Both the position numbers and the translations under genes were made by a program. From the NCBI RefSeq assembly GCF_010367455.1, contig NZ_WRPR01000005.1, forward strand, positions 20,296 through 84,295: a stretch of DNA of 64,000 bases. The letters are read 5' to 3'. This DNA comes from Candidatus Laterigemmans baculatus (GTDB taxonomy: Bacteria > Planctomycetota > Planctomycetia > Pirellulales > Pirellulaceae). This document shows, piece by piece, positions 8,781 to 16,969 of the stretch; position 1 is the stretch's first letter, and the number at the start of each line of letters is the position of its first letter. The notes beneath the pieces were generated by a model. It searched no databases. It saw only the letters and a program-made list of their open reading frames with translations, and was not told where the DNA came from.

Positions 8781-9827
8781 TCACCCGAGCATCTTGTCGA
8801 GCGCCTTGATCGCCACCGGCAGCGGCAATTCTCCCTGCCGCATTTGAGCCCACCAGCGGAGCAGCGATGCGCTCTCCGGCTGACGAGCGACGTGCCAAAG
8901 CTCCGCAGCGGCGGCGATCCGGGCATCCGACGCATCGCACAAGCCGAGCGACTCGCCCGCCGCCAACGTGATCGGCAGCAACGCGAGGGCTGCGGCCCGC
9001 GGCAACCGCTGCGGCTCGACCCAGCGGTTGCCCGCCCCGTCTTTCGAGCCCGTCCCCTCTTTCGAGCCCGCTCCTTCTTTCGAGCCCGCTCCTTCTTTCT
9101 GGCCCGCTCCTTCCTGAGAGACACCACCCTCTTTCGAGGCACCTCCGGGGCTCGAGGCGGTGCGGGCCAATCCCGCGCGAGCGATCAGCCAAGCCAGCCG
9201 CAACGTCTCGGGGATCGCCGGATCGGGGTGCGTCAGCATCGCCTCGATCCAGACCGCCGCGTTTCCGCCCGCCCCACTCGCCCCACTCGCCCCACTTGTC
9301 AGCCTGGCTCCGCTTCGCGCGGTCGTGCCGAGCAGCCCCCCGTCGCCGCCACGCACCGGCTGCACGAGGTGGATCGTAGTCCGCGGGGGGATGATTTTTT
9401 CACTGGTCCGTCGCCCCAGTTCGCGGAGCACGCCGGGGCCGTGCGCCTCCCACAGCTCGCGCAACGGGCGGGCGCGAAGCGGCAACTGGTCGGCGAGTTT
9501 GGGAAACTGTTCGCCGAGCGCGAGGCGAGCGTCGGCCAGCCGTCCCACCACGGCTGTCGCCACCGAATCCATTACCAGCTCCGGGCAGCCGGCGGCGAGC
9601 AGCGCGGTTTCCGTGCGCCCCGCGTCGTCCCCATCGCGGGCGGAGAGCAGATGCCGCCAAAACTCAGCGACCTGCGTCTCGGACATCTCGAGCCGCTCGT
9701 TGATCGCCGCGACCGGGCCGCCCAGAGCCGCTTCGATCTTGGCATCGACCACTGCTTCCCCAGCCGCGACCACCGCGGCGGCATGCAGGGCGCTCAACTC
9801 CGGATCGGTCTTCCACTGAACCTTCAT
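8781..9827 (-). CDS. unknown protein encoded between aroH and the phosphatase
   Basis: 348 residues if started at [14 protein letters not shown], whose ATG overlaps the aroH stop as ATGA; a longer frame starts at 9863. No family recognised. It is Ala/Leu/Arg-rich and probably helical, with no signal peptide or membrane segment. It contains two in-frame minisatellites: 9-bp units near 9273-9300 ([11 protein letters not shown]) and 18-bp units at about 9042-9118 giving repeated GAGSKE hexapeptides. A conserved-looking C-terminal block ([32 protein letters not shown]) follows. Position in the operon is the only clue to its role. Confidence 0.75.
   Translation of the reverse strand: MKVQWKTDPELSALHAAAVVAAGEAVVDAKIEAALGGPVAAINERLEMSETQVAEFWRHLLSARDGDDAGRTETALLAAGCPELVMDSVATAVVGRLADARLALGEQFPKLADQLPLRARPLRELWEAHGPGVLRELGRRTSEKIIPPRTTIHLVQPVRGGDGGLLGTTARSGARLTSGASGASGAGGNAAVWIEAMLTHPDPAIPETLRLAWLIARAGLARTASSPGGASKEGGVSQEGAGQKEGAGSKEGAGSKEGTGSKDGAGNRWVEPQRLPRAAALALLPITLAAGESLGLCDASDARIAAAAELWHVARQPESASLLRWWAQMRQGELPLPVAIKALDKMLG
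9042..9118 (-). repeat. 18-bp in-frame minisatellite (GAGSKE repeats)
   Basis: Four to five 18-bp units on the plus strand of the form TTTCGAGCCCGCTCCTTC; on the coding strand they encode charged GAGSKE-type hexapeptides. Confidence 0.88.
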
Positions 9828-10264
9828 GCGCCCGAGTCGCTGTGCATCTGCGCGGCGATCCACTCCTCCAGCTCATCCAGATCGGCCGCCGGCAGCGACA
9901 CCAGGTCGGGTCGCAAGCGAACGGCCCCTCCCATGTAGACGTGGTGGATCTCGGCGGCCGATTTTTGGGTGTTCCAGTGGATCAAGACCCGGATGCAACG
10001 CTGGAGCGAGTTCTCCACCGAGATCTCATAACTGCACAGCAGCGGAACGCCGAGCCAACCGAGCTGGCGGGCGGCCAAAGCGGGGAACTCGGCATCCAAA
10101 TCCTTGGTGACCGTGAAGATCACGCTGCACACGTCGTCCCCGTCGATTTCGTTGCGGCGGATCATCAGCGCCAACATCTGCCGCGTGGCCCGCAGGATCG
10201 CTTCGCGCTCGTTCTCGTCGACCGTGGTCGCGCCGCGAACCCCGCGGCAAACAGTTGCAGCCAT
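9824..10264 (-). CDS. aroH: chorismate mutase, AroH type
   Basis: 146 residues; converts chorismate to prephenate for Phe/Tyr synthesis. The monofunctional AroH (Bacillus-type) pseudo-barrel motifs are clear: [61 protein letters not shown] and [17 protein letters not shown]. The longest frame begins at 10687, but similarity starts with [15 protein letters not shown], so the ATG at 10264 is used. First gene of a five-gene minus-strand run; its stop overlaps the next start (ATGA). Slightly longer at the C-terminus than the usual 120-130 residues (acidic tail [14 protein letters not shown]). Confidence 0.94.
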   Translation of the reverse strand: MAATVCRGVRGATTVDENEREAILRATRQMLALMIRRNEIDGDDVCSVIFTVTKDLDAEFPALAARQLGWLGVPLLCSYEISVENSLQRCIRVLIHWNTQKSAAEIHHVYMGGAVRLRPDLVSLPAADLDELEEWIAAQMHSDSGA

Positions 10265-10380
10265 GATTACTCCCTGACAAACCGCCCAATATAAGCGAAC
10301 CATCCGCCAACCGGCAGGCGGGCCCAAACCGGCAGGCGGGCCAGCCGCTCGGACGACGCTCTGCCAGAATACAAAACCAC

Positions 10381-10399
10381 ACCCTCCCCCCGGGAGGGT
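10381..10399. repeat. short G/C palindrome in the aroH / 10490 divergent gap
   Basis: ACCCTCCC, three C, then GGGAGGGT: a perfect 8-bp inverted repeat. Related CCTCCCCGGGAGG cores occur near 48400-48412, 49845 and 55427-55440. It could be a terminator-like or regulatory hairpin; nothing else is recognisable in this 225-base gap. Confidence 0.5.
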
Positions 10400-10489
10400 A
10401 ATGGTGTCGCGCGGTTTCCCTTGCCCGGTTCGCCGCCCTTCGGATACCGTTGACGGTTCCTCGTTATCCCTTTGGAGAGCCGATCGACA

Positions 10490-10744
10490 ATGCCCCCCGA
10501 GCGCAGCCGCTATCAAGAGCGGATCATCAAAAACTACTATCGCAACCGCGACGCAATCGCTTACCAGAAGGCGACCGAGCTGGTCACCGAACTGTACTTG
10601 AGCGAAGGCAAGAAGCGGGAGCAGACCTGGAAGCGGCTGGTCGGCCACTTGGAAAAGCTCGAGATGCCGGCACAGCAGATCGAGCACCTGCGGACCCAGG
10701 ACGATCCGGCGCTCGTGGTCGAAGCGCTCAAGAAATTCAGCTGA
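10490..10744 (+). CDS. small conserved-looking cytosolic protein, function unknown
   Basis: 84 residues starting [17 protein letters not shown]. The ATG at 10490 has a GGAGAG ribosome binding site about ten bases upstream; an upstream in-frame ATG at 10472 overlaps that site and is less likely. Very charged and helical ([22 protein letters not shown], then [18 protein letters not shown]), with no membrane segment. No family is recognised by eye. It stands alone, converging with the gene at 10868 across an inverted repeat. Confidence 0.8.
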   Translation: MPPERSRYQERIIKNYYRNRDAIAYQKATELVTELYLSEGKKREQTWKRLVGHLEKLEMPAQQIEHLRTQDDPALVVEALKKFS

Positions 10745-10768
10745 AGCCGGGGGCTGGTCCGGTTCTCT

Positions 10769-10842
10769 GATCAGCCGCCGGGCGCTAGCCCACGGTTTGC
10801 GAAAACGCGGCAGAACCGGACGCTAGCGCGTTGCGGCTGATC
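10769..10842. repeat. GCTAGC-core inverted repeat, family B
   Basis: Left arm 10769-10797 (begins GATCAGCCGCCGGGCGCTAG) and right arm 10814-10842 are imperfect reverse complements of about 29 bases with a 16-base loop. It fills the gap between two convergent stops. Same family as 42308-42380 and 57922-57995. A bidirectional terminator role is possible. Confidence 0.85.
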
Positions 10843-10867
10843 CGACCTACAGGCGACTTTGGCCCCT

Positions 10868-11212
10868 TTACGCTCGGCGGGCTGCGTTGGTGGCGTCGGC
10901 CGGCGGCGTGGCGACTTCGGGCGAAGTCGGGATCTCGCGAAATCGATTGCGGTAGAGAAACCGCTTCAGCCAACCGGCCGGACGGAGGTTTGGATCGTCG
11001 CTGCTCAGCTGATGGATCTTGCCCCGGCGGGTCCGCAGCCGCAGTTGGTTCCCTGGGAGGACGGCGTCGACAATCCAAAACTTCTCGACGACGTACGAGT
11101 ACTTCTCGCCCTTCTGCGCTGCCATCACATCCTGGGCGCGGGGCCCCGGGGCGGCGCTCCGCTTACTCTTGCGATAGATGACCCAGTCGCCGGGGGAATA
11201 CGATGCGGACAT
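10868..11212 (-). CDS. small protein with SH3-like N-terminus, function unknown
   Basis: 114 residues, start [17 protein letters not shown]. The first 90 residues look like a small beta-barrel ([42 protein letters not shown]), followed by a basic patch and an Ala/Thr/Pro-rich tail. Such short basic 'GDxVxY' proteins recur in planctomycetes, but I cannot name a function. Divergent from floA with about 250 bases between, in which I see no other gene. Confidence 0.75.
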   Translation of the reverse strand: MSASYSPGDWVIYRKSKRSAAPGPRAQDVMAAQKGEKYSYVVEKFWIVDAVLPGNQLRLRTRRGKIHQLSSDDPNLRPAGWLKRFLYRNRFREIPTSPEVATPPADATNAARRA

Positions 11213-11459
11213 ACTCTTTCAAGACCTGCCAGAGGCGACGCGTCGCCAAAATACGGGAACCGGAATCAGCCGTGGGGATGGAGCCAACGCCCGGGCGGCG
11301 CGGCTTCTCAGGAGCAGGCTCGAGTGCGAAAAACGTGCCTCGATCGGCCGAATCGCAGGACGGGGATCGCCGCTCCCCCTCGCCACTTCCGAGCCGCGGG
11401 AGATTATAACAGGTCCGGTCCACTCAGACAGTAATCCTCTAGAGACGCCGAGTTGCGTG

Positions 11460-12506
11460 ATGATGCAGTCTCCATTCTTGCTGATCGGCAGTCCCCTCCC
11501 GACGATCCTGCTGATGGCCGGCGGTTTGCTGGTGCTGTTCCTGTTGCTGGTCTTGGGCTTCTTTCTGCTCCGCTACGGCAGCCTCTGGTTTCAGGCTTAC
11601 ATGTCGCGGGCCGATCTCAGTCTGGCCAGCCTGATCCGGATGCACTTTACCAAGGTCAATCCGCGGTTGATCGTGCAGGGCAAGATCATGGCTGCCCAGG
11701 CCGGGATGGACATCAACCGTCGGACCGGGATCAGCACGCGGCGGATGGAAGCCCACTACCTGGCCGGCGGCAACGTGCTGCACGTGATCAAGGCGATCAT
11801 CGCGGCTCAGCGGGCCAACATTCCCCTCGATTTCGACCAAGCCTCGGCGATCGACTTGGCCGGCCGCGATGTGCTCGACGCGGTTCAAACCAGCGTCTAT
11901 CCCAAAGTCATCGACTGCCCCGACCCGCGGCGGAGCGGCAAAACGACCCTGAGTGCGATCACCAAGAACGGCATCGAGCTCCGCGTCCGGGCTCGAGTCA
12001 CGGTGCGGACGAATCTCGAACAACTGATCGGCGGAGCGACCGAGGAGACGATCGTCGCTCGAGTCGGCGAGTCGATGATCAGCTCGATCGGATCGGCCGA
12101 CTCGCACTTCAACGTGCTCGAGAACCCCGACCTGATCACCCGCGCCGTGCTCGACCGCGGCCTCGACGCTCAGACCGCGTTCGAAATCGTCTCGATCGAT
12201 ATCGCCGATATCGATGTCGGCGAGAACATCGGGGCTCGCCTGCAAGTCGACCAGGCCGAAGCCGATACCCGCGTCGCCCAGGCCAAAGCCGAGAGCCGGC
12301 GGGCCGAAGCGATCGCCGAGGAGCAACGGATGCGAGCCCGCGTCGCCGACAACCGCTCCCAACTCGTGCTGGCCGAAGCGGCCGTGCCGATGGCCATGGC
12401 CGAAGCCTTCCGCGCCGGCCGCATCAGCGGCTCCAACGGCTCGGCTCGCCTCGAAGCCCCCAGCCGCTCGCAAGACGTGCCCGACGACGATCCGCTCGCC
12501 GGCTGA
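11460..12506 (+). CDS. floA: flotillin-like protein FloA (YqfA/UPF0365 family)
   Basis: 348 residues. One N-terminal hydrophobic anchor (about 15-40, [22 protein letters not shown]) is followed by a SPFH-type domain that continues into an Ala/Glu-rich coiled coil ([40 protein letters not shown] is the core). [42 protein letters not shown] and [21 protein letters not shown] are FloA hallmarks. FloA organises membrane microdomains. Two adjacent ATG codons (11460, 11463) are possible; the long frame from 11178 has no similarity upstream. No NfeD gene neighbours it; an alpha/beta hydrolase follows after five bases. Confidence 0.93.
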   Translation: MMQSPFLLIGSPLPTILLMAGGLLVLFLLLVLGFFLLRYGSLWFQAYMSRADLSLASLIRMHFTKVNPRLIVQGKIMAAQAGMDINRRTGISTRRMEAHYLAGGNVLHVIKAIIAAQRANIPLDFDQASAIDLAGRDVLDAVQTSVYPKVIDCPDPRRSGKTTLSAITKNGIELRVRARVTVRTNLEQLIGGATEETIVARVGESMISSIGSADSHFNVLENPDLITRAVLDRGLDAQTAFEIVSIDIADIDVGENIGARLQVDQAEADTRVAQAKAESRRAEAIAEEQRMRARVADNRSQLVLAEAAVPMAMAEAFRAGRISGSNGSARLEAPSRSQDVPDDDPLAG

Positions 12507-12511
12507 GCCCC

Positions 12512-13417
12512 ATGGTCCACCGCGAAACACACTGGACGATCGCCCATACCGCGCCGCGACGCAGCCAACGGGTCAGCTTCCCCGGCGGCAACGGCTTTCC
12601 GCTGGCCGGGATCGTCGATGCGCCGGAAGAACCGCACCCCACTGAGCCGCATCCTGCTGAGCCCCATCGCCACTCCCAGCGGCCGCCGGTCGTCCTCTTC
12701 TCGCACTGCTTTACCTGCAACAAGGACCTCAAAGCGATCGTGCGGATCAGTCGTCAGCTGGCGGCCCGGGGCGTGGTCGTGCTCCGCTACGACATGACGG
12801 GACTCGGCGACAGCGGAGGCACGTTCCGCGAAACCAATTTTGAAACCAACCTTCTGGACCTGCAGGCCGCCGCCCGATTTGCGAGCGAGCAGCTCGGTCC
12901 ACCAGCCCTGCTGGTCGGCCACAGCCTCGGCGGAGCAGCGTCGCTGGCCGCCGCGGCTGAGTGGTCCGCCGATCTCGCGCCACTGCGAGGAGTCGCGACG
13001 CTGGCCGCCCCGAGCGACACGCGGCACCTAGCCGACCTGCTGGTGCGGATGGATCGGCGAGTGGAAAGTGAAGGGCAGGGAGAGGTCGTGATCGGTGGGC
13101 GATCCTGGGAGACCAGCCGCCAGATGATCGAGAACTTTCGCCAGTTCGACCTCCCGGGGCGAATCGCTCGACTCAACGTCCCACTGCTGCTGTTCCACTC
13201 TCCCACCGATGCCACGGTCGGCTACGACCACGCCCTGCGGATCCTCTCGCTGCGGGCCGCCGCTCCAGACGCGCATCGCTCCGCGGAAAACGCTACCCCG
13301 CCGCCGGCGAGCCTGTTAACCCTTCCGGCCACCGACCACCTGCTCGTCTCGCACCCGAGCGATGTGCTGTTCGTGGCCGATGCGATCGCCGTTTGGCTGC
13401 AGCGGCTGCTGGCGTGA
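12512..13417 (+). CDS. alpha/beta hydrolase (serine hydrolase)
   Basis: 301 residues starting MVHRETHWTIAH, just after floA. Fold and residues: LFSHCFTCNKDLKAIVRISRQLA (oxyanion region), VLRYDMTGLGDSGGTF, nucleophile elbow GHSLGG, a DATVGYDHA acid region, and ATDHLL with the likely catalytic His. Probably cytosolic; substrate unknown. This layout resembles OsmC-fused hydrolases, but no OsmC domain follows. A short 15-bp duplication encodes HPTEPHPAEPH near residue 48. The stop codon overlaps the GTG of the next gene (GTGA), so the floA / hydrolase / HisA-like set is probably one operon. Confidence 0.88.
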   Translation: MVHRETHWTIAHTAPRRSQRVSFPGGNGFPLAGIVDAPEEPHPTEPHPAEPHRHSQRPPVVLFSHCFTCNKDLKAIVRISRQLAARGVVVLRYDMTGLGDSGGTFRETNFETNLLDLQAAARFASEQLGPPALLVGHSLGGAASLAAAAEWSADLAPLRGVATLAAPSDTRHLADLLVRMDRRVESEGQGEVVIGGRSWETSRQMIENFRQFDLPGRIARLNVPLLLFHSPTDATVGYDHALRILSLRAAAPDAHRSAENATPPPASLLTLPATDHLLVSHPSDVLFVADAIAVWLQRLLA

Positions 13418-14238
13418 GCGGGGCCGACCGCGGGGGAACTGCGGCTGTCGGTGCGCCGGTGCCGCTGCTGGGAGTCATCGACCTTCGCTTCGGCCAAGCG
13501 GTGCACGCGGTCGCCGGTCGCCGCGACGCCTACCAGCCAGTGCGGATCGCCGCTTGCCCGGACGGCGACCCGGTCCGAGTGGCCGAGCACTACCGGGGGC
13601 GAGTCACGGGCCTGTACGTTGCCGACCTCGACCGGATCCTCGACCGCAGCGCCGCTTCGCAGCCCGCCATCGATCGCCTCCTCGCCCTCGGGATGCCGCT
13701 CTGGATCGATCGCGGGATCGAGTCGGCTGCGGATTTTCAAGCGGTGGCCGGCTCGAGCCCCCAAACCCCAGCAGCCCCGGCCCCAACCACATGGATCGTG
13801 GCCAGCGAATCGCTGCGGAGCCTCGACGAGCTTCGGCAGATTGACGAGCTCCGGCAGATGGCTGCAGGGCAGGGGAATGCGGCGGCCGCACTTCCGCTGA
13901 CGGTCAGCCTCGATCTTCGCGACGGCCGGGTCGTTTCGGCCTCGCGGGAACTTGCCCGCGAGCCGCTGGAGGCTGCTGAACAACTCGCCGCTGCCGGAGC
14001 CGAGCGATTGATCGTGCTCGACGTGGCCCGCGTGGGAACCGGGTCAGGGCCTTCGACCGCTTCACTGTGCCGGCAGATCAAGCGGGCGATTCCCGCCCTG
14101 ACGCTCTGCTCCGGGGGAGGGGTGCGAGACGCGGCCGACGCGGCAACGCTCCAAGAAGCAGGCTGCGACGTCGTGCTCGCCGCCTCCTGGCTGCTACAAT
14201 CCAATAAATGTTTGACTTCTTCCCCAAAGCCGCGATAG
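13414..14238 (+). CDS. HisA/HisF-related TIM-barrel protein
   Basis: 274 residues. GTG start at 13414 overlaps the hydrolase stop (GTGA); the longer ATG frame from 13393 lies inside the hydrolase gene. Motifs: LLGVIDLRFGQAVHAVAGRRDAY, YVADLDRI, WIDRGIES, VSLDLRDGRVV, LIVLDVARVGTGSG and LCSGGGVRD, giving the two half-barrel phosphate-binding pattern of HisA/HisF. It looks closer to the HisA/HisF-related family found in methanogens and C1-pathway bacteria than to true HisA (family memory, not a search). No other histidine genes are near. A duplicated 18-bp stretch gives DELRQIDELRQM. Confidence 0.8.
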   Translation: MSGADRGGTAAVGAPVPLLGVIDLRFGQAVHAVAGRRDAYQPVRIAACPDGDPVRVAEHYRGRVTGLYVADLDRILDRSAASQPAIDRLLALGMPLWIDRGIESAADFQAVAGSSPQTPAAPAPTTWIVASESLRSLDELRQIDELRQMAAGQGNAAAALPLTVSLDLRDGRVVSASRELAREPLEAAEQLAAAGAERLIVLDVARVGTGSGPSTASLCRQIKRAIPALTLCSGGGVRDAADAATLQEAGCDVVLAASWLLQSNKCLTSSPKPR

Positions 14239-14334
14239 TGGGGAATGCCTGCCGTTCTCGCCGATGCGCATCAGCGGCAGCCCCCCTCTTCCGACTCATC
14301 AAGTTCCCTTCGACACTCCATCCGGTTCTCACCG

Positions 14335-15924
14335 ATGCCCGTAAAAGTCGAAACCGCTGCCAAAGCCGCTACGATCGATCACCGCCGCTTGGCCGGCAAA
14401 CGGTTGTCGATGCTGCTGGCGTTCACCGCCCTCGTGCTGGCCTCGATTCTGGCCAAACAGGCCAGCGGCCAAGAGGGAGATTACCTAACGCTGGCGATGC
14501 CGGCGAAATTCGAGGCGACGAAGCTCAAGCGGATCGAGAGCCAGGTCAACCTCGCCCTTTCCGACTCGAGCCTGACGCCGCAGTCTGATGAATGGAAAGC
14601 GACGCAAGCCTACTACACCCAGTACTTTCTGTACTTGATGGCTCAGCCCGATAGCGGCGCGAAGATGAACGAGGTGACGTACGACGCGCTGCGGAACCTC
14701 GAACGAGCCGCCCAGTCGGCAACGCCCGCTTTCCGAGAAGCCCTGCATGGCTGGATTCGGCAAAGCGCGGAGACGGTGGCTTCTGGAAAACCGCAGGGTA
14801 AATACTTCCGCCCGGTCGCTCGAATCAATGCCGCGTTGCTGCTGGCGAACCTAAACACTCGCCCGGCTCAGAACGGTCAGCCTCCCGTTCCCGACGTCAG
14901 CGTGGCCGGAACGCTGGTAACCAGGCTGTATCGGGCGGAAGACGCCCCCTCCGGCGTCCGTGTCGTCGCCCTCTCGGGAGTTCGCCGCCAGTCGGTGCTG
15001 CTCGGCCCCGCGCTTCCCGCGAGTGTAAAGAACGAGTACTTGGGAATCGGCCGCAACCTGCTCGAGGGAAAACCGCCGGCGGGGCTAGAGAAAGAGAAGC
15101 TCGACAGCGGCGCCTACGACTACATGCAGCGGTACGCGGTCGACATCGTGCGGTCGCTCGGCAGCCCCGAGGATCAAAAATGGTTGGCCGAGAAGCTGAC
15201 GGCGATCGTCAGCGACAAGCAGGCTTCGCCGGTGATCGCTCTCTATGCGGCTCGAGTCCTGCCGACGCTGAGCGAGGCCGTCAAGCAAGTGCCGGTCACG
15301 CCGACGACCGTGGTCAGCTGGGGCGACCGCGCCGCGACCGCGCTGGCCGCCGAAGTCCGCCGGCTCAAATCGCTCGATCGGCCGCAACCGGTCACCCAGC
15401 AGCAGAGCCTCGCTCAAGCCGCCCGCGGCGGCGGAGGAGGTTACGGTGGTATGGACGCAATGATGCCGGGGATGGAAGCGATGGACATGGAGGCCGGCGC
15501 GATGTCACCCGACATGATGATGCCTGACATGATGATGCCCGGGATGGAAGGGATGCCCGGGATGTACGGCCCGATGGCCACGGCCAGGCCCCAGCCGCCG
15601 GAAGTGATCGCCGCGCGGCGACGGATCAATGCGAACTTCGAAGCGCTGCTGCTCGGCTTGGCCGGCTCGCTCGATCCCAACGGCTCCGGTTCGGGATTGG
15701 CCGCTGCCGCTCAGGGGGAAGACAAGAATCAGATCGAAGGGCTGCTCGCCGAACTGCGGACCGCTGCCGAGGAAGTCAACAACCCGGTCTACGACGACCG
15801 CAAAAAGTTCCTCGAGATGCTCGAAGCCAGCTCCAAGACGCTCGACCAATGGGTGAAATCGCGGCGACCCGCCCAACCGGCCCAACCCACCGCACCGGCC
15901 CAACCCGACGTCGCCGTGAACTGA
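14335..15924 (+). CDS. exported protein with Met-rich segment, function unknown
   Basis: 529 residues from MPVKVETAAKAATIDH; the longer frame from 14245 adds nothing recognisable. A signal peptide or anchor (LSMLLAFTALVLASILAKQASG) precedes a mostly helical domain (about 45-340) of unknown family. Near residues 375-420 is a Met/Gly/Pro/Asp-rich segment with MDAMMPGMEAMDMEAGAM, MMMPDMMMPGM and GMPGMYGPM; a Pro/Ala tail closes the protein. Met clusters of this sort bind Cu(I) in some exported proteins, but here that is only a guess. Expected location: periplasm or surface. Confidence 0.85.
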   Translation: MPVKVETAAKAATIDHRRLAGKRLSMLLAFTALVLASILAKQASGQEGDYLTLAMPAKFEATKLKRIESQVNLALSDSSLTPQSDEWKATQAYYTQYFLYLMAQPDSGAKMNEVTYDALRNLERAAQSATPAFREALHGWIRQSAETVASGKPQGKYFRPVARINAALLLANLNTRPAQNGQPPVPDVSVAGTLVTRLYRAEDAPSGVRVVALSGVRRQSVLLGPALPASVKNEYLGIGRNLLEGKPPAGLEKEKLDSGAYDYMQRYAVDIVRSLGSPEDQKWLAEKLTAIVSDKQASPVIALYAARVLPTLSEAVKQVPVTPTTVVSWGDRAATALAAEVRRLKSLDRPQPVTQQQSLAQAARGGGGGYGGMDAMMPGMEAMDMEAGAMSPDMMMPDMMMPGMEGMPGMYGPMATARPQPPEVIAARRRINANFEALLLGLAGSLDPNGSGSGLAAAAQGEDKNQIEGLLAELRTAAEEVNNPVYDDRKKFLEMLEASSKTLDQWVKSRRPAQPAQPTAPAQPDVAVN

Positions 15925-15950
15925 TCCGTACGAGAGCGTCTTTCCAGAAT

Positions 15951-16016
15951 CGTTTAACGGCAAGCCGAAGGCGACTGCTTTTCAAAACACAGTCGCCTTC
16001 GGCTTGCCGTTAAACG
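15951..16016. repeat. perfect 27-bp inverted repeat, family C
   Basis: Left arm 15951-15977 (begins CGTTTAACGGCAAGCCGAAG) and right arm 15990-16016 are exact reverse complements, with a 12-base loop. It lies between convergent stops. The arms recur at 21974-22040 (degenerate) and 63965-64000 (cut by the window). After it, 16017-16115 holds only non-coding sequence with a CTAGGCTGGAAAGCCTGACG stretch of the kind often repeated in planctomycetes. Confidence 0.95.
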
Positions 16017-16115
16017 ACTGGGTCCCGACGGCTGTGCACCGCTGATGCGATGATGGTTCTGCGTGAGCAAGCAGCGATGTCCAGCTCGTGCTAGGCTGGA
16101 AAGCCTGACGTACGT

Positions 16116-16814
16116 TTATCGCAGGTCCAGTCCCGACGCGTCGCTCTCCGCCTCCGGTAATCGGCCCACCTCGGCGACCGCCAGGTGGGTGTTTCCGTAG
16201 GTCCGCACGTCCCAGCCCTCGGCAAACCACTCTCCGCTGGGCAGCTGGTTGGGATCGCTTTTGCGGTCCATCTCGGCGACGATCAAACTCCCTTCGGCGG
16301 CATTCTTGGCCGCCGTCTCCATCAGCCGGTCCAGCTGCTCGCGGTGGCTTTCCCACATCGCATAGGGCGGACAGCAGAAGACGGTGCGGCGTTCGGCCGG
16401 GGCGTGCTCGAGCCGCATCGGCGAGAGCCGAAAGGTGTCGCCGAGTAGGACTTCGACGCGCTCGTTCAGCCGGAGCTTGTCGAGCGACTGCCGGATCGAG
16501 CGGACGCTATCCCGCGAAGAATCGACGGCGATGGCGTGCCGGGCGCCGCGGCTGATCGCTTCGATCGCCAAAATTCCGGTGCCCGCGAACAGGTCGTATG
16601 CGACCGTGCCTTCGATCCCTTTGCCGAGGATGTTGAACAGGTTTTCGCGCACGTTGTCCTTCATCGGCCGCGTCAGTCGGTCGCCGTTGTACATCACGTT
16701 GCGGCGTCGGAGTTCGCCACCGATGATCCGCAGCGCCTTGGGACCGATCCGCTTCGGCTTGGCGGCCTCCCGCCGCTCGGACGCCTCGGATGACTCTCCG
16801 GCTGGTCGCTTCAC
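16116..16814 (-). CDS. rsmD: RsmD-like 16S rRNA (guanine-N2) methyltransferase
   Basis: 232 residues; expected to methylate G966 of 16S rRNA in the assembling 30S subunit using S-adenosylmethionine. RIIGGELRRRNVMYNGDRLTRP, VRENLFNIL and YDLFAGTGILAIEAISRGA are typical of RsmD. The catalytic motif IV, normally (D/N)PP(Y/F), reads CPPY (VFCCPPYAMW), an unusual first residue. The N-terminus has a charged extension of about 25 residues, and the C-terminus carries about 30 extra residues. Divergent from the cyclophilin gene. Confidence 0.88.
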   Translation of the reverse strand: MKRPAGESSEASERREAAKPKRIGPKALRIIGGELRRRNVMYNGDRLTRPMKDNVRENLFNILGKGIEGTVAYDLFAGTGILAIEAISRGARHAIAVDSSRDSVRSIRQSLDKLRLNERVEVLLGDTFRLSPMRLEHAPAERRTVFCCPPYAMWESHREQLDRLMETAAKNAAEGSLIVAEMDRKSDPNQLPSGEWFAEGWDVRTYGNTHLAVAEVGRLPEAESDASGLDLR

Positions 16815-16969
16815 GAGTTGCTCCCCACGTAGGTGACGAAAAGATGAACGGAGCGGCGGGCGTCCGGCAGCCCCGACCCTCGTCGGGGCGAAACCACCGG
16901 CTGGGTCTAAACCAAGGGCCGCTGCAGAGCGTATCCTACTACGATCACGCCCCGAACCCGATAGACCGC

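Noticed and set aside
11453..12511. 5' extension of the hydrolase frame
   Set aside because: Shadow of floA; hydrolase similarity begins only after the ATG at 12512.
16017..16115. Possible tRNA or small RNA after the family C repeat
   Set aside because: No cloverleaf or CCA-like 3' end could be drawn; only repeat-like sequence is seen.
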